Source: Actinomadura hibisca NBRC 15177
GTDB lineage: Bacteria; Actinomycetota; Actinomycetes; Streptosporangiales; Streptosporangiaceae
Direction of reading: 5' to 3'
DNA: 64,000 nt
Assembly: GCF_001552635.1 (NCBI RefSeq)
Contig: NZ_BCRO01000051.1
Coordinates: 59,170 to 123,169 of the forward strand
Below are positions 1 through 7,567 of the stretch, piece by piece (within the stretch, counting starts at the first letter, position 1; every line of letters starts with the position of its first letter). The notes beneath the pieces are model-generated. The model searched no databases. It had not been told where the DNA came from and saw only the letters and a program-made list of their open reading frames with translations. Made by a program: the position numbers and the translations under genes.

Positions 1-1542
1 CTTGATCGTCTTGGTCAGATCGATCACGGCCTGGCCGTACTGCGCCGCCGCCTCCCGCGAGGTCAGCGTCTTGCCGGTGAGCGAGTCGAGCGCCTGCTTG
101 AGCTGCTCCGCCGACTTGCGGGCGAGCTGCATGAGCTGCTGGTTGGTGGACAGCTCACCCGACGCCGACCCCACCGCAGGCACCAGCCGCTGCTGCACCG
201 ACGCGGCCACGGACCCGGCGGCGGCGGCGACGTCGCTGCTTTCCTTCTTCCACAGCTTGGAGACGTCCACGAACCGGCTGACGCCGTCCACGACCATGCC
301 GATCGGCCCGGCCAGGTACACCAGCAGCATCCGGCCGATCTCGGTGATCACCGGGATGACCGGTCCGAGCGCGTCGGTCACATCGGACCACGACCCCGAA
401 AAAACGTTGATCACGGGGTAGAGGTCCATCAGGACGCCCGCGAGCATCCCCGCGACCCGCACGATCGCCGAAATGTCCTTGAGGAAGTTCGCGAATTCCT
501 GCGGGTTGCGCTGGACGGCCTCCGAGATCGAGATCAGCCCGTCAGCGACGTTCTTGAGGACGACATCCATCGCCGGGCCCAGGTGCATGATGACGCCCTG
601 GAAGGAGCGGGTGAAGGACGTCAGGACGGGGCGCAGGCGCAGCAGGGCGCGCGCGAACTCGCCGACGAACAGCTGAACAGCAGGCGCGAGTTCCCGGAAG
701 CTGTCGCGGACGGTGGGCCCGAACGCGTCGAACGTCTGCCGCCCGACGCGGACGACCTCGCGGAGCGTGCCCTCGAAAGGCTTCGCCCACTGCTTGGCCT
801 CGGAGACGACATGCTTCTTGAGGCCGGAGAACTCCCGCTTGATCTCCTGGTTTTTGGCGGCGACCGCGAGGCCAACCGCCGCCAGCGCGCCGCCGATCGC
901 CAGCACCGTCGCGCCGCCAGCCACGGTCGCCAGCACCGGCAGCGCCAGCAGCATCGGCCCGATGCCGCCGAGCCCGGCCGCCGCCTTGTCTTTGATCGAC
1001 CCGAAGCTGAACCGCGCGGCCCGCTCGATCTCCCGAAAGGAATCGTCTCCGTCGTCGCCGAGGTCACCGAACTGCTGGCGCAGCCGGGCGATCAGCAGGT
1101 TGTGCTGCTCGATGTCCCCGCTGGCGCGGAGCTGCGCGAGGCGCTGCGCCGCTGCTGCTTTCGCGGCCTCCCGGGCGAGTTCCCGGTACTGCTCGGCCTC
1201 CTGGTCCACCGCGCGGGCCTGCGCGCGCGCCGCCCGGGAGGCGGCCATCTGGGCGCGCTCCAGGTCGCGCTGCGCCTCCGCGGCGGCCTGCGCGGCGCGG
1301 GCCGCGTTGCCCTGCCCGGCTGCGAGCTTGCGGGCCTCCTCCGCCGCGCGCCGCTGCGACCGGGCCGCGCGCTCCCCGGCCTCCTGCGCGGCGTGGCCCA
1401 TCCGCTGCGCGGCCTCGCGCGCGTCGGCGTTCTGCTCGCCGAAGTGGTCGGCCTGCCGGGCAGCGCGCTCCAGGTCCTGCACGTAGGAGCCGACGTCAGC
1501 GACGAACCGCTCCACGACGTCGGGCAGGTTGCTACCGGCCAT
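1..1542 (-). CDS. Phage tape measure protein, N-terminal 514 residues (partial)
   Basis: This open frame starts at an ATG at 1542 and is still open at base 1. The protein begins MAGSNLPDVVERFVADVGSY. Residues of about 15-150 are an Ala/Arg/Glu/Gln-rich coiled coil, followed near residue 185 by a hydrophobic Gly/Ala/Leu/Val stretch and then mixed amphipathic helices. That pattern is typical of tape-measure proteins, which fill the tail tube lumen, set tail length and can act in membrane passage at DNA entry. It lies directly after the frameshifted chaperone and the gp10-like gene, overlapping the latter by 11 bases, which is the usual neighbourhood. The C-terminal portion, where lytic domains often sit, is outside the window. 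Confidence 0.85.
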   Translation of the reverse strand, partial: MAGSNLPDVVERFVADVGSYVQDLERAARQADHFGEQNADAREAAQRMGHAAQEAGERAARSQRRAAEEARKLAAGQGNAARAAQAAAEAQRDLERAQMAASRAARAQARAVDQEAEQYRELAREAAKAAAAQRLAQLRASGDIEQHNLLIARLRQQFGDLGDDGDDSFREIERAARFSFGSIKDKAAAGLGGIGPMLLALPVLATVAGGATVLAIGGALAAVGLAVAAKNQEIKREFSGLKKHVVSEAKQWAKPFEGTLREVVRVGRQTFDAFGPTVRDSFRELAPAVQLFVGEFARALLRLRPVLTSFTRSFQGVIMHLGPAMDVVLKNVADGLISISEAVQRNPQEFANFLKDISAIVRVAGMLAGVLMDLYPVINVFSGSWSDVTDALGPVIPVITEIGRMLLVYLAGPIGMVVDGVSRFVDVSKLWKKESSDVAAAAGSVAASVQQRLVPAVGSASGELSTNQQLMQLARKSAEQLKQALDSLTGKTLTSREAAAQYGQAVIDLTKTIK

Positions 1543-1969
1543 GGACTGCCCTCCAGAACGCCGCCACCGCAGCCTCGGTCGCACGGCCGGACTCGCGCAC
1601 CTCGCGGACCGCTGGCCGCATGTAGGGGCGCGGCGGGATCACCGTCATGTGGTTGCGGCCGGTGACGCCGCCGAGTTCCTGGATGCGCGCGTACACCACG
1701 CCGTCGGGGCCTGCCGCTGCCATCCACCGGCCCGCGCCGATCTGCCGCGCGGAGGTGACGGTCACCTTGTCCCGCAACCTGCCGGAGATTTTGGCGGGCG
1801 GTTGGCCGGGCGGCGACGGGGTGGGGGTGCGCGGGGCGTGGGAGCGGCGGGCCAGGGTGCGGCGGATCTCGTCCCGGCCCGCCTTCGCCATGGCGAGCGC
1901 GGCGGCCTGCCCGCCCTCGCGCTCAGCCCGCCGCGCCATCTCCCGCAGTCGGTTCCCGTTGCTGCTCAT
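1532..1969 (-). CDS. HK97 gp10-like phage protein (tail completion or minor tail)
   Basis: The 145-residue protein is rich in Arg and Ala. It has an N-terminal helix (MSSNGNRLREMARRAEREGG) and a C-terminal part with RPYMRPAVREVRESG, which resembles the end of HK97-gp10-like proteins (PYLRPA followed by a final helix). Those proteins usually sit in the head-tail joining cluster upstream of the tail tube. Here the gene lies between the tail assembly chaperone and the tape measure, a less usual place, so the role (completion or distal tail) is uncertain. It overlaps the chaperone extension frame by 47 bases and the tape-measure start by 11 bases, which implies translational coupling. Confidence 0.55.
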   Translation of the reverse strand: MSSNGNRLREMARRAEREGGQAAALAMAKAGRDEIRRTLARRSHAPRTPTPSPPGQPPAKISGRLRDKVTVTSARQIGAGRWMAAAGPDGVVYARIQELGGVTGRNHMTVIPPRPYMRPAVREVRESGRATEAAVAAFWRAVHGR

Positions 1970-2533
1970 CCTGGACCTCCCGCATGACGTTGAGGACAGG
2001 AATCAGCCAGTCGAACAGCCAGGCGGGGACCTCATCGACTTCGCGCGGCGTCCACCCGAACAGCTCGGCGAACTGCACATACGTCAGCGCATCCAGCGCG
2101 CGGGCTGACGGCTCATGCCCGGGGATCTCGCGGCCGCGGAGGTGGTTTTTCAGTCGGAGGAGCTGTCGCCACTGTGGGACTCCTTCGTCCCGTCGCCGTC
2201 CTTCGCCCTGGAAAAACCCACCTCCTCCCAGTGGTCCTCGGTTGCGTCCACGAGCTTCTTGTAGGCGCTGTTGGGCAGGAACTGGAGCTTGTCGGCGACG
2301 CCCTTGGGGAGCGGCTGGTCGAACGACCACCCCTCGATGAGGTGGGCGATGAGGGTGTCCCGGATGCGGGCCATGCCCGCCGGGGAGAAGTCGCCCGACA
2401 GCTTGCCCTTGGCGTCGGCGCTCGGCATGAGCCGCAGCACTGCCACCGAGACCCGGCGGGGCATCTCATCGACGTCGGTGATCTCGGCCCACCGCTCGGA
2501 GCCGTCCTTGTTGGTGCCCAGATCGACGCGCAT
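1923..2533 (-). CDS. Tail assembly chaperone, long form made by -1 frameshift
   Basis: The 5' part is read in the frame of the short chaperone (2150..2533). At GGGTTTT (2213..2219) the frame moves back by one and continues to a stop at 1923. The extension is about 97 codons and includes LDALTYVQFAELFGWTPREV and LFDWLIPVLNVMREVQDEQQ. The -1 frame has no good start of its own, while its 3' part looks like a real protein, which argues for a frameshift product. In lambda (G/GT) and most siphoviruses this pair folds around the tape measure during tail assembly. The long/short ratio cannot be read from sequence. Confidence 0.8.
2150..2533 (-). CDS. Tail assembly chaperone, short form
   Basis: The 127-residue protein starts MRVDLGTNKDGSERWAEITD and ends in a hydrophilic Asp/Ser/Gly tail at the stop. 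It contains the phrase RRVSVAVLRLMPSADAKGKL. Small size, position between the tail tube gene and the tape measure, and a slippery heptamer near its 3' end are the hallmarks of the upstream member of a tail assembly chaperone pair. It should be cytoplasmic and absent from the mature virion. Primary sequence in this family is poorly conserved, so the call rests mainly on gene order and the frameshift signal. Confidence 0.75.
   Translation of the reverse strand: MRVDLGTNKDGSERWAEITDVDEMPRRVSVAVLRLMPSADAKGKLSGDFSPAGMARIRDTLIAHLIEGWSFDQPLPKGVADKLQFLPNSAYKKLVDATEDHWEEVGFSRAKDGDGTKESHSGDSSSD
2213..2219 (-). promoter_or_regulatory. Programmed -1 ribosomal frameshift slippery heptamer GGGTTTT
   Basis: On the minus strand the zero-frame codons are GGT then TTT, preceded by G. 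This gives the canonical X XXY YYZ arrangement with X=G and Y=T. Slipping back one base allows GGG and TTT re-pairing and leads into the extension frame that ends at 1923. The site lies about 60 bases before the zero-frame stop at 2150. Confidence 0.8.
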
Positions 2534-2559
2534 GGTTCGTCGGTCCTCTCTCTTGTTGA

Positions 2560-3543
2560 TCAGGCGTAGGTGGTGACCGTGTTCTTGACCACGGCCTTGA
2601 TCGGGGACAGGCCGCCCGACGCGGACGCGTCGGTGCTGTTGGCCATGGCCTTGAACGACACGTCGTAGCCGAGCAGCGTGTCGCGCTTCATCGGGGCCTC
2701 CTGGTAGGCGGCCTTGGTCATCGTGAGCGCCACCTCCCGCAGCGCACCCGCCGCGCCGCCGTTGGACACGGTCAGCACCAGGGCGGGCTGCTGGTTGGTG
2801 AGCAGGCCCGTGATGAGCGGCGACTCGTCCAACGCGATCAGCGTCAGCTTCCCGGACACCTTGAGGGGGCCGCGGGCGATCGTGTACGGAGCCTGCGTGC
2901 CGTCGGCGGTGTGCATCACCGCAAGCTCACGCTCGATGCTGACCGACCACTCCGACAGGTTCGGGGCGGCGACCCCAGCAATCGTCAGACCGGACCGCCA
3001 CGCCGGGATGATCTGCTCGGTCGTGGGGGTGAGCGTCATCGCCGACCCGGCCGCCGACGACGGGTAGGCGGTGCCCTTGGCCTGCACCTCGAACAGGCCC
3101 TCCGCGTTGCCCGACAGGGTCAGCTCCGACAGGCACGTGTGCGGGTACACGCGCGCGCCCGTCGTCGCGGTGAGCTGCTGGGAGTCGATCATCGTGTGCG
3201 TCGGAGGCTGCCCCGACCCGCTGTTCAGCAGGCCGAACGTGTGCGGAAACACCCCGGACACGGCCGCGCCCACGGCGTAGTCGCCGAGGATGTTGTGCAG
3301 CAGGTCGCCCAGCGAGTCCACGAACCCCGGCCCGGACATGTCCACCTCGGCGACGGCCGGGCCCGCGACGGTCCCGTACTCCGACGCCATCGACGCCCGG
3401 TAGCCCTCATCGGTGAGGAAGTCCACCTTGTCGGAGGCGTCGAACTTGCTCCACGGCGGGAACCGGGACGCGTTGACGGCCAGGCCGGGCGAGTTCTCCC
3501 GACCGATCCCGAACGCGGACCGGGCTCCAGGCATGACCGGCAT
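2560..3543 (-). CDS. Major tail tube protein
   Basis: This 327-residue protein starts MPVMPGARSAFGIGRENSPG. It is rich in Thr, Ser, Gly and beta-forming residues, with phrases such as NASRFPPWSKFDASDKVDF, PHTCLSELTLSGNAEGLFEVQ and GPLKVSGKLTLIAL. The composition and the repeated 'L-x-V-x-G' strands suit a tail tube beta-barrel that polymerises as stacked hexamers. It sits directly before the chaperone pair and after a tail terminator-like gene, the standard siphovirus order. Its start overlaps the stop of the 78-residue gene at 3543..3779. It is longer than a minimal lambda gpV, so an extra domain is possible. Confidence 0.8.
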   Translation of the reverse strand: MPVMPGARSAFGIGRENSPGLAVNASRFPPWSKFDASDKVDFLTDEGYRASMASEYGTVAGPAVAEVDMSGPGFVDSLGDLLHNILGDYAVGAAVSGVFPHTFGLLNSGSGQPPTHTMIDSQQLTATTGARVYPHTCLSELTLSGNAEGLFEVQAKGTAYPSSAAGSAMTLTPTTEQIIPAWRSGLTIAGVAAPNLSEWSVSIERELAVMHTADGTQAPYTIARGPLKVSGKLTLIALDESPLITGLLTNQQPALVLTVSNGGAAGALREVALTMTKAAYQEAPMKRDTLLGYDVSFKAMANSTDASASGGLSPIKAVVKNTVTTYA

Positions 3544-3779
3544 CAGCCGTTCTCCTTCGTGCTCTGCCGCTCCTTGGGCGCGGGCTTCCAGCAGTCGTCA
3601 GGCGGCACCGGCAGCCGCGCGGGGACGTGCTCGCCGTCCGGGCCAGGCCGGGTCACGCCCGCCGCCGGGGCGATGTCGTAGACGCGGCCCGGCTCAGCGA
3701 CCAGCGTCGAACCGCGCTCGACGTCGATGTACTCGACGTAGGTGGCGGCATGCTCGCCGCCGTAGGTGAATCTGGGCAT
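3543..3779 (-). CDS. Small phage protein between tail terminator and tail tube
   Basis: The 78-residue protein starts MPRFTYGGEHAATYVEYIDV and ends with a Lys/Glu-rich tail. Residues of about 25-45 (STLVAEPGRVYDIAPAAG) resemble short beta-rich phage proteins encoded next to tail tube genes, whose function is not established. The longer open frame reaching 4058 overlaps the tail-terminator gene and is judged spurious upstream of this ATG. The 3' end abuts the tail tube start, so the two are probably co-translated. Confidence 0.55.
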   Translation of the reverse strand: MPRFTYGGEHAATYVEYIDVERGSTLVAEPGRVYDIAPAAGVTRPGPDGEHVPARLPVPPDDCWKPAPKERQSTKENG

Positions 3780-3792
3780 CAGCCCTGCTCCT

Positions 3793-4335
3793 CTATGCCT
3801 GTGGGTAGACCAGCGCGTCGAAGCTGATGACCGCCTCCTGGCGGACCGTCGGCGGCGTCCCCGGCTCGACCATCGGCACCGCGCCCGTGTTCGTGGAGAT
3901 GCCGCGCTCGGACTCGCCGGCCTCCACGACCGCGCCGCCGAGGGTGCGGTCGCCGTGGATACGGGACACGATCGCGTCGATGAGCCGGTCCAGGTCGGCC
4001 TGCGCGTCCTCCACGCTGGCGGCGCGGGCCATGTGCCAGACCCACAGCTCGACCGCAAGGGCGCGCCGCTTGAAGCCCGACGTGGACCCGCCGAACGCGA
4101 TCCGCCGCTCCGCGTCGCCGGACAGGTGCACGGCCATGACCGCGCCCATCCCGCGCCCCTCCGACAACCCGGCCGTCGCGTCGCGGTCCTCGAACCGCGT
4201 CGTCCAGTACGGGCGCACGCCCGCGAGCCCGGCGGCGGCCAGCGGCGTCGGCCGGTAGACCCGCGCGGCCGTGTCGAACGTGGAGCCGCCGAAGAAGCTG
4301 GCGATGCCGACGCGGATCTGCTCTCGACTGCTCAC
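3793..4335 (-). CDS. Tail terminator-like protein
   Basis: The 180-residue protein starts at a GTG whose GTGA overlaps the stop of the connector gene. It opens SSREQIRVGIASFFGGSTFD and contains WTTRFEDRDATAGLSEGRGMGAVMAVHLSGDAERRIAF and DLDRLIDAIVSRIHGDRTLGG, with VVYP-like strands at the end. The alpha/beta layout, size and place between connector and tail tube match tail terminators (lambda gpU or HK97 gp10-cluster types), which cap the growing tail and join it to the head. An upstream extension to 4386 has no support. Confidence 0.6.
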   Translation of the reverse strand: MSSREQIRVGIASFFGGSTFDTAARVYRPTPLAAAGLAGVRPYWTTRFEDRDATAGLSEGRGMGAVMAVHLSGDAERRIAFGGSTSGFKRRALAVELWVWHMARAASVEDAQADLDRLIDAIVSRIHGDRTLGGAVVEAGESERGISTNTGAVPMVEPGTPPTVRQEAVISFDALVYPQA

Positions 4336-4715
4336 CGCGCCATCGGCCCCTGTCCGGTCAGCCCCGCGTCCGCGAGGATGCCCCACGCCTGCTCACCGAT
4401 CAGCGGCAGGGCGGTCGTGGAGCCTCCGACCGACTGGCCGCGCGACAGGTCCACCCCGCCCGCGGACGCGCCCGTGGGCACGCCCGGCTGCATCCCGTGC
4501 CGGATACCGTCGGCGTTGCCTTGGGCGAGCTGGTAGGCGACCTGCTCGATCGTCGCGGCCCGCAGCGCAGACACGGCGCCGTCGGCCTCGGTGTCGTAGG
4601 TCGAGCAGCGGAGCACACGGTCGATGTCGCGCGAGGCGCGGTCGAGCAGCAGGGCGGCCCTCTCCACGGTGTAGCCGAGGGCCTCCTCCAGCTGCTCGAC
4701 CGTCGCGTACGCCAC
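4332..4715 (-). CDS. Head-tail connector (gp6/adaptor-like) protein
   Basis: The 127-residue protein starts with GTG (AYATVEQLEEALGYTVERAALLLDRASRDIDRVL). This is the typical opening of small alpha-helical adaptor proteins that form a ring under the portal: 'A-T-x-x-x-L-E-x-x-L ... A-x-x-L-L-x-x-A-S-x-x-I-D'. A central helix (VSALRAATIEQVAYQL) and a Gly-rich C-terminus follow. It lies after the capsid genes and before the tail terminator, as expected. Stop and next start overlap by four bases. Confidence 0.65.
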   Translation of the reverse strand: MAYATVEQLEEALGYTVERAALLLDRASRDIDRVLRCSTYDTEADGAVSALRAATIEQVAYQLAQGNADGIRHGMQPGVPTGASAGGVDLSRGQSVGGSTTALPLIGEQAWGILADAGLTGQGPMAR

Positions 4716-4718
4716 CAG

Positions 4719-4979
4719 CTACTCCTTCTTCTTGTCGCCGCCCTCGGGGCCCTGCGCCGGGCCTTCGGGGGCCGGGGCCGGGTCCTTCTCCGGGGCGGGC
4801 TCCGGGGCCTTCTTCTCGGCGGGACGGCGGCGCGGCTTCGGCTCGTCCTCGACCCGCCAGTCCGACCCCGGGTCGGCCACCAGCCGCTCCAGCTCGCCCG
4901 CCCGATCGCTGCCCGGCTCCGGCCGCTCCCGCTCGGCGACGTGACCGCCGACGCCACGCACGTAGGTCGCCACGATCAC
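4719..4979 (-). CDS. Small acidic/proline-rich phage structural protein
   Basis: The 86-residue product starts at a GTG overlapping the major capsid stop (GTGA) and begins VIVATYVRGVGGHVAERERP. The first 45 residues look folded (GELERLVADPGSDWRV). The rest is a Pro/Glu/Lys-rich tail ending DKKKE. Similar short proteins between major capsid and connector occur in actinophages and are unnamed. A head-joining or decoration role is only a guess from position. Confidence 0.5.
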   Translation of the reverse strand: MIVATYVRGVGGHVAERERPEPGSDRAGELERLVADPGSDWRVEDEPKPRRRPAEKKAPEPAPEKDPAPAPEGPAQGPEGGDKKKE

Positions 4980-6178
4980 ACCGCCAAGCCGGTCATGAGC
5001 GCGTGGTGCTTCTCCGCGCCGTACTTGAGCCCGATCTCGCCGTAGAGCTGCACCTCGTCGGAGGCGCCGGTCTTGGCGAGCGGCTCCTCGAAGAAGTGCC
5101 CCTTCTTGGGGACGTTCAGGAACACCGGCGACAGCTCCTCCAGCGAGACGACGCCCAGGGCGTCCTGCGGCATCGCGCGGTCGAGCATGACGTTGAGCGT
5201 GCCGAAGTCGGTCACGACCGTGGTCACGTTGACGCCGCCGACGTTCCGCGACTGCTCGGTGTGCTGGCCGTACGCGGACATGTACGCCTTGGTGACCGCG
5301 CGCTTGACGACCGAGTTGCACAGCAGCGTCGCCGTGTGCTGCTCGGAGATGCCGCCGTTGTCGAACGCCATCTGGAGCAGGTCGTTGACGTGGTCGGTGA
5401 TCAGCGCGGTCGTCCACGGCTTGGTGAACGCGATGTTCGCCGCGGTGCCCAGCGTCAGCGCCGCGCCGCCGTTGCTGCTGGCGACCTTGAAGGTGTTGGT
5501 CGCGACGTCGCGCACGTAGTAGACCCGGCCGGCCAGGATGTTCGTGGCGACGTCGGTCGCGGTGAACACGATCTTGTCGCCGTTCGACATGCCGTGCGCG
5601 GTCGAGGTGATCGTGTCGGTCGCCGACGACGCACCCGAGAAGCTGGTGCCCTTCGCGATCCGGTTGGTCGTGATCGCGTCCAGGATGCCCCGGGTGCGGC
5701 GCGGGGTGCTGTTGTCGGTCGGCCGGGCGTACTTGCCGTTGATGAACGACCAGTTCACGTCCAGCGCGATCTGCTTGAGCGCCTGCATGACCTGCCACGA
5801 CAGCTCGTTGCCGACCGGGTTGGAGCCCGGCACGCCGGTGTAGGGCGCACTCGCCGGGGTCGAGACCTGCCCGGTCGCGGACTGCTTGGTGTAGGAGACG
5901 CTGACCTTCTCCTGGTGGATCTGGCAGATGTTCCGCACGTTGGAACGGACCCGCTCCTCGGCGGTCGGCGCGGTCGCGCCCTCCACCCGCACCCGGCTCT
6001 GCGTGGCGTCGCGCAGGTCGTACTGCTGCCACTCGAACTCGGTCGCGGTGGTCTCCGCGCCGCCGGTCAGGCCACCGATGGCCGACAGCAGCGGCGTGTC
6101 TTCGGGGGTGAGCGACAGCAGCTCGCCCACGTAGTTGGGCAGGTTGAACGTGGTGCCCATACCGGTGATGCCGGCCAT
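4976..6178 (-). CDS. Major capsid protein, SU10-like (DUF5309) family
   Basis: The 400-residue protein starts MAGITGMGTTFNLPNYVGEL. The opening 'NLPNYVGELLSLTPEDTPLL', the following FEWQQYDLRDATQ, the phrase KVSVSYTKQSATGQ and the segment QALKQIALDVNWSFINGKY match SU10-type major capsid proteins, an HK97-fold branch. A beta-rich insertion (about residues 190-265, with VYYVRDVATNTFKV) may be an added surface domain. It follows the scaffold gene by 11 bases and is assembled on it into the prohead. Confidence 0.85.
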   Translation of the reverse strand: MAGITGMGTTFNLPNYVGELLSLTPEDTPLLSAIGGLTGGAETTATEFEWQQYDLRDATQSRVRVEGATAPTAEERVRSNVRNICQIHQEKVSVSYTKQSATGQVSTPASAPYTGVPGSNPVGNELSWQVMQALKQIALDVNWSFINGKYARPTDNSTPRRTRGILDAITTNRIAKGTSFSGASSATDTITSTAHGMSNGDKIVFTATDVATNILAGRVYYVRDVATNTFKVASSNGGAALTLGTAANIAFTKPWTTALITDHVNDLLQMAFDNGGISEQHTATLLCNSVVKRAVTKAYMSAYGQHTEQSRNVGGVNVTTVVTDFGTLNVMLDRAMPQDALGVVSLEELSPVFLNVPKKGHFFEEPLAKTGASDEVQLYGEIGLKYGAEKHHALMTGLAV

Positions 6179-6189
6179 GTGGCGTCTCC

Positions 6190-6843
6190 TTACTTGAGTG
6201 CGGCGCGCTGCCGCTTGAGTGCGATCGCGGTCGCGAAGTCGCGGTTCTTCTCCGCGTCCGCAATCTGCTGGTCGATGGATGCGGCGGCTCCGGGGCCGCC
6301 GTGGAACTCCCCGCCGGAGCGGGACGGGCCGGAGGACGCGGCGAACCGCGAGCGCTTGGCGAACTGCTTGGCGACCTTGGTGACGGCGGCGCGCAGCTCG
6401 GCGTCATCGAAGTCGTCGTCGTCCAGCTCGTCCACGACGGCGCTGCGGAAGCTGTCGGAGTCGAGCAGCGCCTCGGCGTCCGCGCCGACCGTCCGGGCGA
6501 TCCGGGTCACGGTCGTCTCGTACGCCAGCTCCGCGGCGCGAGCCTCGGCGGCGTCCGCGCGGGCGGCGTCGGCTTCGGCCTGCGCTCGCAGGTCGTCCAC
6601 CGTCGGCTCACCGTCGGCGGGCCGCCCCTTGGCGAGCGCCTCGTCCAACGCCTTCTTGTTGGCCTTCGCCCTGGCCTCGTGCTTGCGGGCGAGAGCCTTG
6701 TTCTTCTCGGCCTCGGCCTTCCAGTCGATCTCCTCGCCCGTGTCGGGCGCGTCGATGTCGGGGGCCTCGGTGGTGGGTGCGGTGCCCGTGTCGGGCGCGT
6801 CGCCGGTGCCCGTGTCGGGCTGGACCGGAGTCGTCATCTGCAC
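6190..6843 (-). CDS. Capsid scaffolding protein
   Basis: The 217-residue protein (MQMTTPVQPD or, six bases later, MTTPVQPD) has an acidic disordered N-terminus of about 50 residues (DTGTGDAPDTGT), then a long Lys/Glu/Ala coiled coil. An acidic segment (VVDELDDDDFDDAELRAAV) and a basic C-terminus follow, the latter containing SIDQQIADAEKNRDFATAIALKRQRAALK. This profile and the position immediately before the major capsid gene are typical of scaffolds, whose basic end contacts the capsid protein. No protease domain is visible in it or beside it, so scaffold removal probably does not use a fused protease. Confidence 0.8.
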   Translation of the reverse strand: MQMTTPVQPDTGTGDAPDTGTAPTTEAPDIDAPDTGEEIDWKAEAEKNKALARKHEARAKANKKALDEALAKGRPADGEPTVDDLRAQAEADAARADAAEARAAELAYETTVTRIARTVGADAEALLDSDSFRSAVVDELDDDDFDDAELRAAVTKVAKQFAKRSRFAASSGPSRSGGEFHGGPGAAASIDQQIADAEKNRDFATAIALKRQRAALK

Positions 6844-6861
6844 TCCTAGATGGGTGGGCTA

Positions 6862-7260
6862 CTACTTCTTCTTGCGGGGCCCGCCGGTCCGCGGCTTGCG
6901 GAGGCGGGACGTCTTGGTGCGCGGCTTGGCCTTCTTGAGCTTGGCCAGCACGCTGGGCGTGACCTTGCCGTCCGGCTTCATGCCGTACTTGCGCTGCGCG
7001 GCCTTGATTGCCTCGGTGGTCTTCGGTCCGAGCTTCCCGTCGAGCGCCAGCGGCTTGCCGGACGCGTCGGTCAGCCCCAACTTGGCCAGGAGCTGCTGCA
7101 CCTCCTTGACCTTCGGGTCGCCGCCCTTCTGCCCGTAGCCCGGCCCCGTCTTGCGCTTGGGGTCGTAGGCCATCGCCTGCCCCGACGGCGACGAGCTGGA
7201 CGACGCAACGGAGAACTCTCCGGCCTCGTCGCGCGGGTGGGCTTCCTCATCCCAGGGCAT
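6862..7260 (-). CDS. Small basic phage protein with peptidoglycan-binding domain
   Basis: The 132-residue protein starts MPWDEEAHPRDEAGEFSVAS. This opening resembles the 'HPRDEAGEFS' segment often found at ends of phage head-morphogenesis proteins. Residues of about 48-110 form a PG_binding_1-like repeat: VKEVQQLLAKLGLTDASGKP, then LDGKLGPKTTEAIKAAQRKY and GKVTPSVLAKL. The C-terminus is strongly basic (TSRLRKPRTGGPRKKK), and the next gene at 7267..7566 ends with the same TSRLRKPR. A peptidoglycan-binding module in the head cluster is unusual. It may be a virion protein used at entry, or a module kept by a recently shuffled gene. Confidence 0.65.
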   Translation of the reverse strand: MPWDEEAHPRDEAGEFSVASSSSSPSGQAMAYDPKRKTGPGYGQKGGDPKVKEVQQLLAKLGLTDASGKPLALDGKLGPKTTEAIKAAQRKYGMKPDGKVTPSVLAKLKKAKPRTKTSRLRKPRTGGPRKKK

Positions 7261-7266
7261 CGGGCC

Positions 7267-7566
7267 TCACTTCCTGCGTGCGCCGGCGCGCGGCTTGCGC
7301 AGGCGAGATGTCGGGGTGCGGCGGGCCGGGCCGGTGAACCCGGCCGCGTCGGCAGCCGAGCGCGCGTCGGACGCCTGCGCGTTCTGCCGGTCCCGCTGGA
7401 TCTGCTGGATGCGGCGGCGGCCCTCCGGGGTCCGCACCAGCTCCGCCAGCTCGGCATCCGACGGCATCGGCGGCGGCGAGGTCGGCGCGGTGGTCTTCTT
7501 CGCGCCCTTCTTGGCTGCGCCCTTGTAGGGGCCGCCGTACTGGTTCTTCCCGCCGGGGTTGGCCAC
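7267..7566 (-). CDS. Small basic phage protein sharing a C-terminal tail with its neighbour
   Basis: The 99-residue protein starts MANPGGKNQYGGPYKGAAKK. It has a Lys/Ala/Pro-rich N-terminus, a short helical middle (DAELAELVRTPEGRRRIQQI) and the basic end PTSRLRKPRAGARRK. The last part matches the tail of the adjacent 132-residue protein in both protein and DNA. I do not recognise a family. Position between minor capsid and scaffold, high charge and small size suggest a virion-internal or DNA-binding protein. Stop and start spacing implies tight coupling with its neighbours. Confidence 0.6.
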   Translation of the reverse strand: MANPGGKNQYGGPYKGAAKKGAKKTTAPTSPPPMPSDAELAELVRTPEGRRRIQQIQRDRQNAQASDARSAADAAGFTGPARRTPTSRLRKPRAGARRK

Positions 7567-7567
7567 G

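Noticed and set aside
4271..7138. 955-codon plus-strand open frame, and similar long frames at 12200..15019, 36192..39014 and 43513..46278
   Set aside because: These oppose well-supported minus-strand genes (capsid, tailspike, helicase, FUSC). They encode Arg/Gly/Ala-rich low-complexity sequence, as expected for antisense frames in very GC-rich DNA.
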